Source: Microplitis mediator (taxonomy: Eukaryota; Arthropoda; Insecta; Hymenoptera; Braconidae). Taken from it: DNA of 64,000 nucleotides. The DNA lies in assembly GCF_029852145.1 (NCBI RefSeq), contig NC_079977.1:1-64000 (forward strand), in the 5' to 3' direction. A model generated the notes under the pieces. It had not been told where the DNA came from. It saw only the letters and a program-made list of their open reading frames with translations, and ran no database searches. Within the stretch, counting starts at the first letter, position 1. Every line of letters begins with the position of its first letter. The translations under genes and the position numbers were made by a program. Below are positions 62,395 to 64,000 of this stretch, one piece after another.

Positions 62395-63366
62395 GAGTAT
62401 AAGAAGGGTTTAAACTCCCGTATGCCGACACGCGACTTCCGGTAACGGGCAAGTAGGCAAGTAGGCAACTAGGCACGCTATATAAAAAATAATTTTATGT
62501 GTTAAAGGATAAAACCAAGTCAAGCCATCAGGCAATCTAATCGTCTATACTCGTCTTCTTATACTTTTTAATTGTTAATTGTTTAGATCAAACAAAATTT
62601 ATTGTACATTTTACATAATTTATGTACAATAATGCATTTTTTTTAAAATTAACATCATATATATGTACTAATAATTTTATGTTATAATAAATTAAGTGAT
62701 AAAATTATAATAACATTAAGTAAGTAAAAATTTTTATAAAATTGCAATTGAAATAAAAATAATCTGATAGTCTAATTATTAAAGATTGTTTTGAAATTTG
62801 ATTGTATAAAAGTAATATTTTTATTATATTACAGAATATGTATAATAAGCAAGTAAAATAAGAATAAAATATAATATGAGATAAAATGCTGTTACAAGGG
62901 CATCAAGCTGACTCACTCATTATCTCATTGACTTTTAAAATCTAAAGAGTTGAAGAGTAAATTGTATTATTATTTAATAAAATTATAAATTGATAATTTA
63001 ATTATAATGTGTAATTTAAAAGGTGTGTTGTACTTAATAAAATTATAATTTAACCGCATTGCAGTTAATATATATTATGTTTTATGTATAATACTTAAAT
63101 GGACATTAAACAATTGTAGACATCTAACGTTGTATTGTCTCTATTATCGTCTACCCTAACTATTACAACTTACAATAATAAATCTTATTTAACCAAGTAG
63201 TTTTAGTCAGTGATTTATTTGTTAACCACGATTCGTCAGCATACTACTTTTGGTCATTACATCTTTCGTTGACACTTGCCTTGAACTCGCAATCGTTTTA
63301 TATTACTTACCTACTCTACTCAGCAGCTAGTTTATCTCTAGTTTATCTACGTTGTGCGCTACATTA

Positions 63367-63397
<31 letters not shown>

Positions 63398-63678
63398 ATT
63401 AACTTACAATATTTAAATATATACAATCCTTCATTCATATATAAATAGATAATTTTATTTATTTACATATATATATATATATATATGATGCATATTATCA
63501 ACGATATCATATATATTCCCACTTTAAAGTTGTTAATTGCTTCAATGTACATAATTATTATATAAAGTCTCTCAGTTATGTTTTATCTTTACTTGTGAAC
63601 AATTGTAATAAATATTTAAAAAATAATAATACAAGTTTTAATGTTGTTGATGATCTTGTCTAATAAATAAAGAAAATT

Positions 63679-64000
63679 ATGTTTTTAATTAAACAATATT
63701 TAAGGTAACCAGATGAATAAAATAATTTTTTTAAAACTATAATATTAATTGTCGCGGTAATTTTTTAAAAAATATTCTCTCTCTTTATAAAAATTAACTT
63801 ATATATATATACATATATATTCTTTTAGAAATAAATTACATAATTCTGTAAGTATAATAAAATATTATACATCAATAAGATTAAATAGTACAGAAAATAA
63901 TATTGATTCATCATCATCATATCGTTTTTATCCTGGAAAATTACCTATTATTGATATCACGGTAGGAAAGTTATTTGAAGAGGCATGTAAAGAATTTAAA
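63679..64000 (+). CDS. 5' end of a probable mitochondrial acyl-CoA synthetase (ACSF2-like), partial
   Basis: Two exons, 63679-63704 and 63829 to the window end, joined by a GT-AG intron that splits an Arg codon. The first ~30 residues (MFLIKQYLRNKLHNSVSIIK and following YYTSIRLNS) are rich in Lys, Arg and hydroxylated residues and have no acidic residue, as in a mitochondrial targeting peptide. The next segment, SSYRFYPGKLPIIDITVGKL, resembles the start of ACSF2-type medium-chain acyl-CoA ligases, in which a short stretch ending in TVGQ/TVGK precedes the AMP-binding domain. Only 69 residues are visible and no catalytic motif is reached, so the family call is tentative. Confidence 0.45.

Larger units (their letters stand above)
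61687..63678. promoter_or_regulatory. nompC and synthetase divergent upstream region
   Basis: About 2 kb between two start codons facing away from each other. It contains a strong GC-rich hairpin (61767-61798), a GACA/GATA-type microsatellite (about 62305-62348), a (GGGT)5 tract (62375-62394), a long poly(T) at 63368-63393 and TA repeats near 63465-63487. Open frames at 61858-62068 and 62151-62476 are low-complexity or repeat-derived, and I do not call them. Confidence 0.5.

Noticed and set aside
62151..62476. Pro/Ser/Leu-rich minus-strand frames upstream of nompC
   Set aside because: They are generated by the GACA/GATA microsatellite and the GGGT tract.

Overview
The window is nuclear DNA of an animal, almost certainly an insect. 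Non-coding DNA is very AT-rich, introns are short with GT-AG ends, and the set of genes (nompC, ninaC, shutdown/FKBP6, PLC-gamma, a CLIPA-like serine protease homolog) is arthropod in character. The compact AT-rich style, with AAT/ATT microsatellites and many small inverted-repeat elements, resembles a parasitoid wasp, but that placement is inference. Exon models were built by hand from open frames, splice sites and family motifs; every complete model sums to a whole number of codons.

Region 1 (1-19063) is one uninterrupted satellite array of about 100 head-to-tail monomers of roughly 183-193 bp. It has a nested 10-bp repeat, at least five linker variants and several layers of higher-order duplication (943, 1330, 1500 and about 3772 bp). 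It decays at its right edge into a transition zone holding three degenerate copies of another ~50-bp motif. There is no credible gene in it.

Region 2 (20050-30049) is gene-dense: Prx4/PRDX4 (+), CHAF1B (CAF-1 p60, -), eIF2-beta (+) and PLC-gamma (-). Neighbours alternate between convergent and divergent arrangement.

Region 3 (30050-35528) has no gene and is packed with non-autonomous mobile elements and foldbacks. These include a 769-bp element with perfect 26-bp terminal inverted repeats flanked by TA, a family with CCCTRATAGCC ends (one copy nested inside an older repeat), and a nearly perfect ~206-bp-arm inverted repeat just upstream of dod.

Region 4 (35529-47845) carries dod/Pin1 (+), the class III myosin kinase ninaC (-), a catalytically dead clip-type serine protease homolog (-), shutdown/FKBP6 (+) and a pancreatic-type lipase (+).

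Region 5 (47926-61686, -) is nompC, the TRPN mechanosensory channel with a long ankyrin spring. Its 3' part is the outstanding feature. Three tandem cassettes, each encoding pore loop, S6, TRP-like segment, C-terminal tail and a stop codon, lie downstream of one shared S1-S5 exon, and each joins it in frame (1720, 1712 or 1678 residues). A 117-nt frame-preserving exon can add 39 residues before the pore, and an internal short exon may be an alternative start.

Region 6 (61687-64000) is the nompC upstream region, with a (GGGT)5 tract and a strong hairpin, then the first two exons of a probably mitochondrial acyl-CoA synthetase-like gene (+) cut by the window end.
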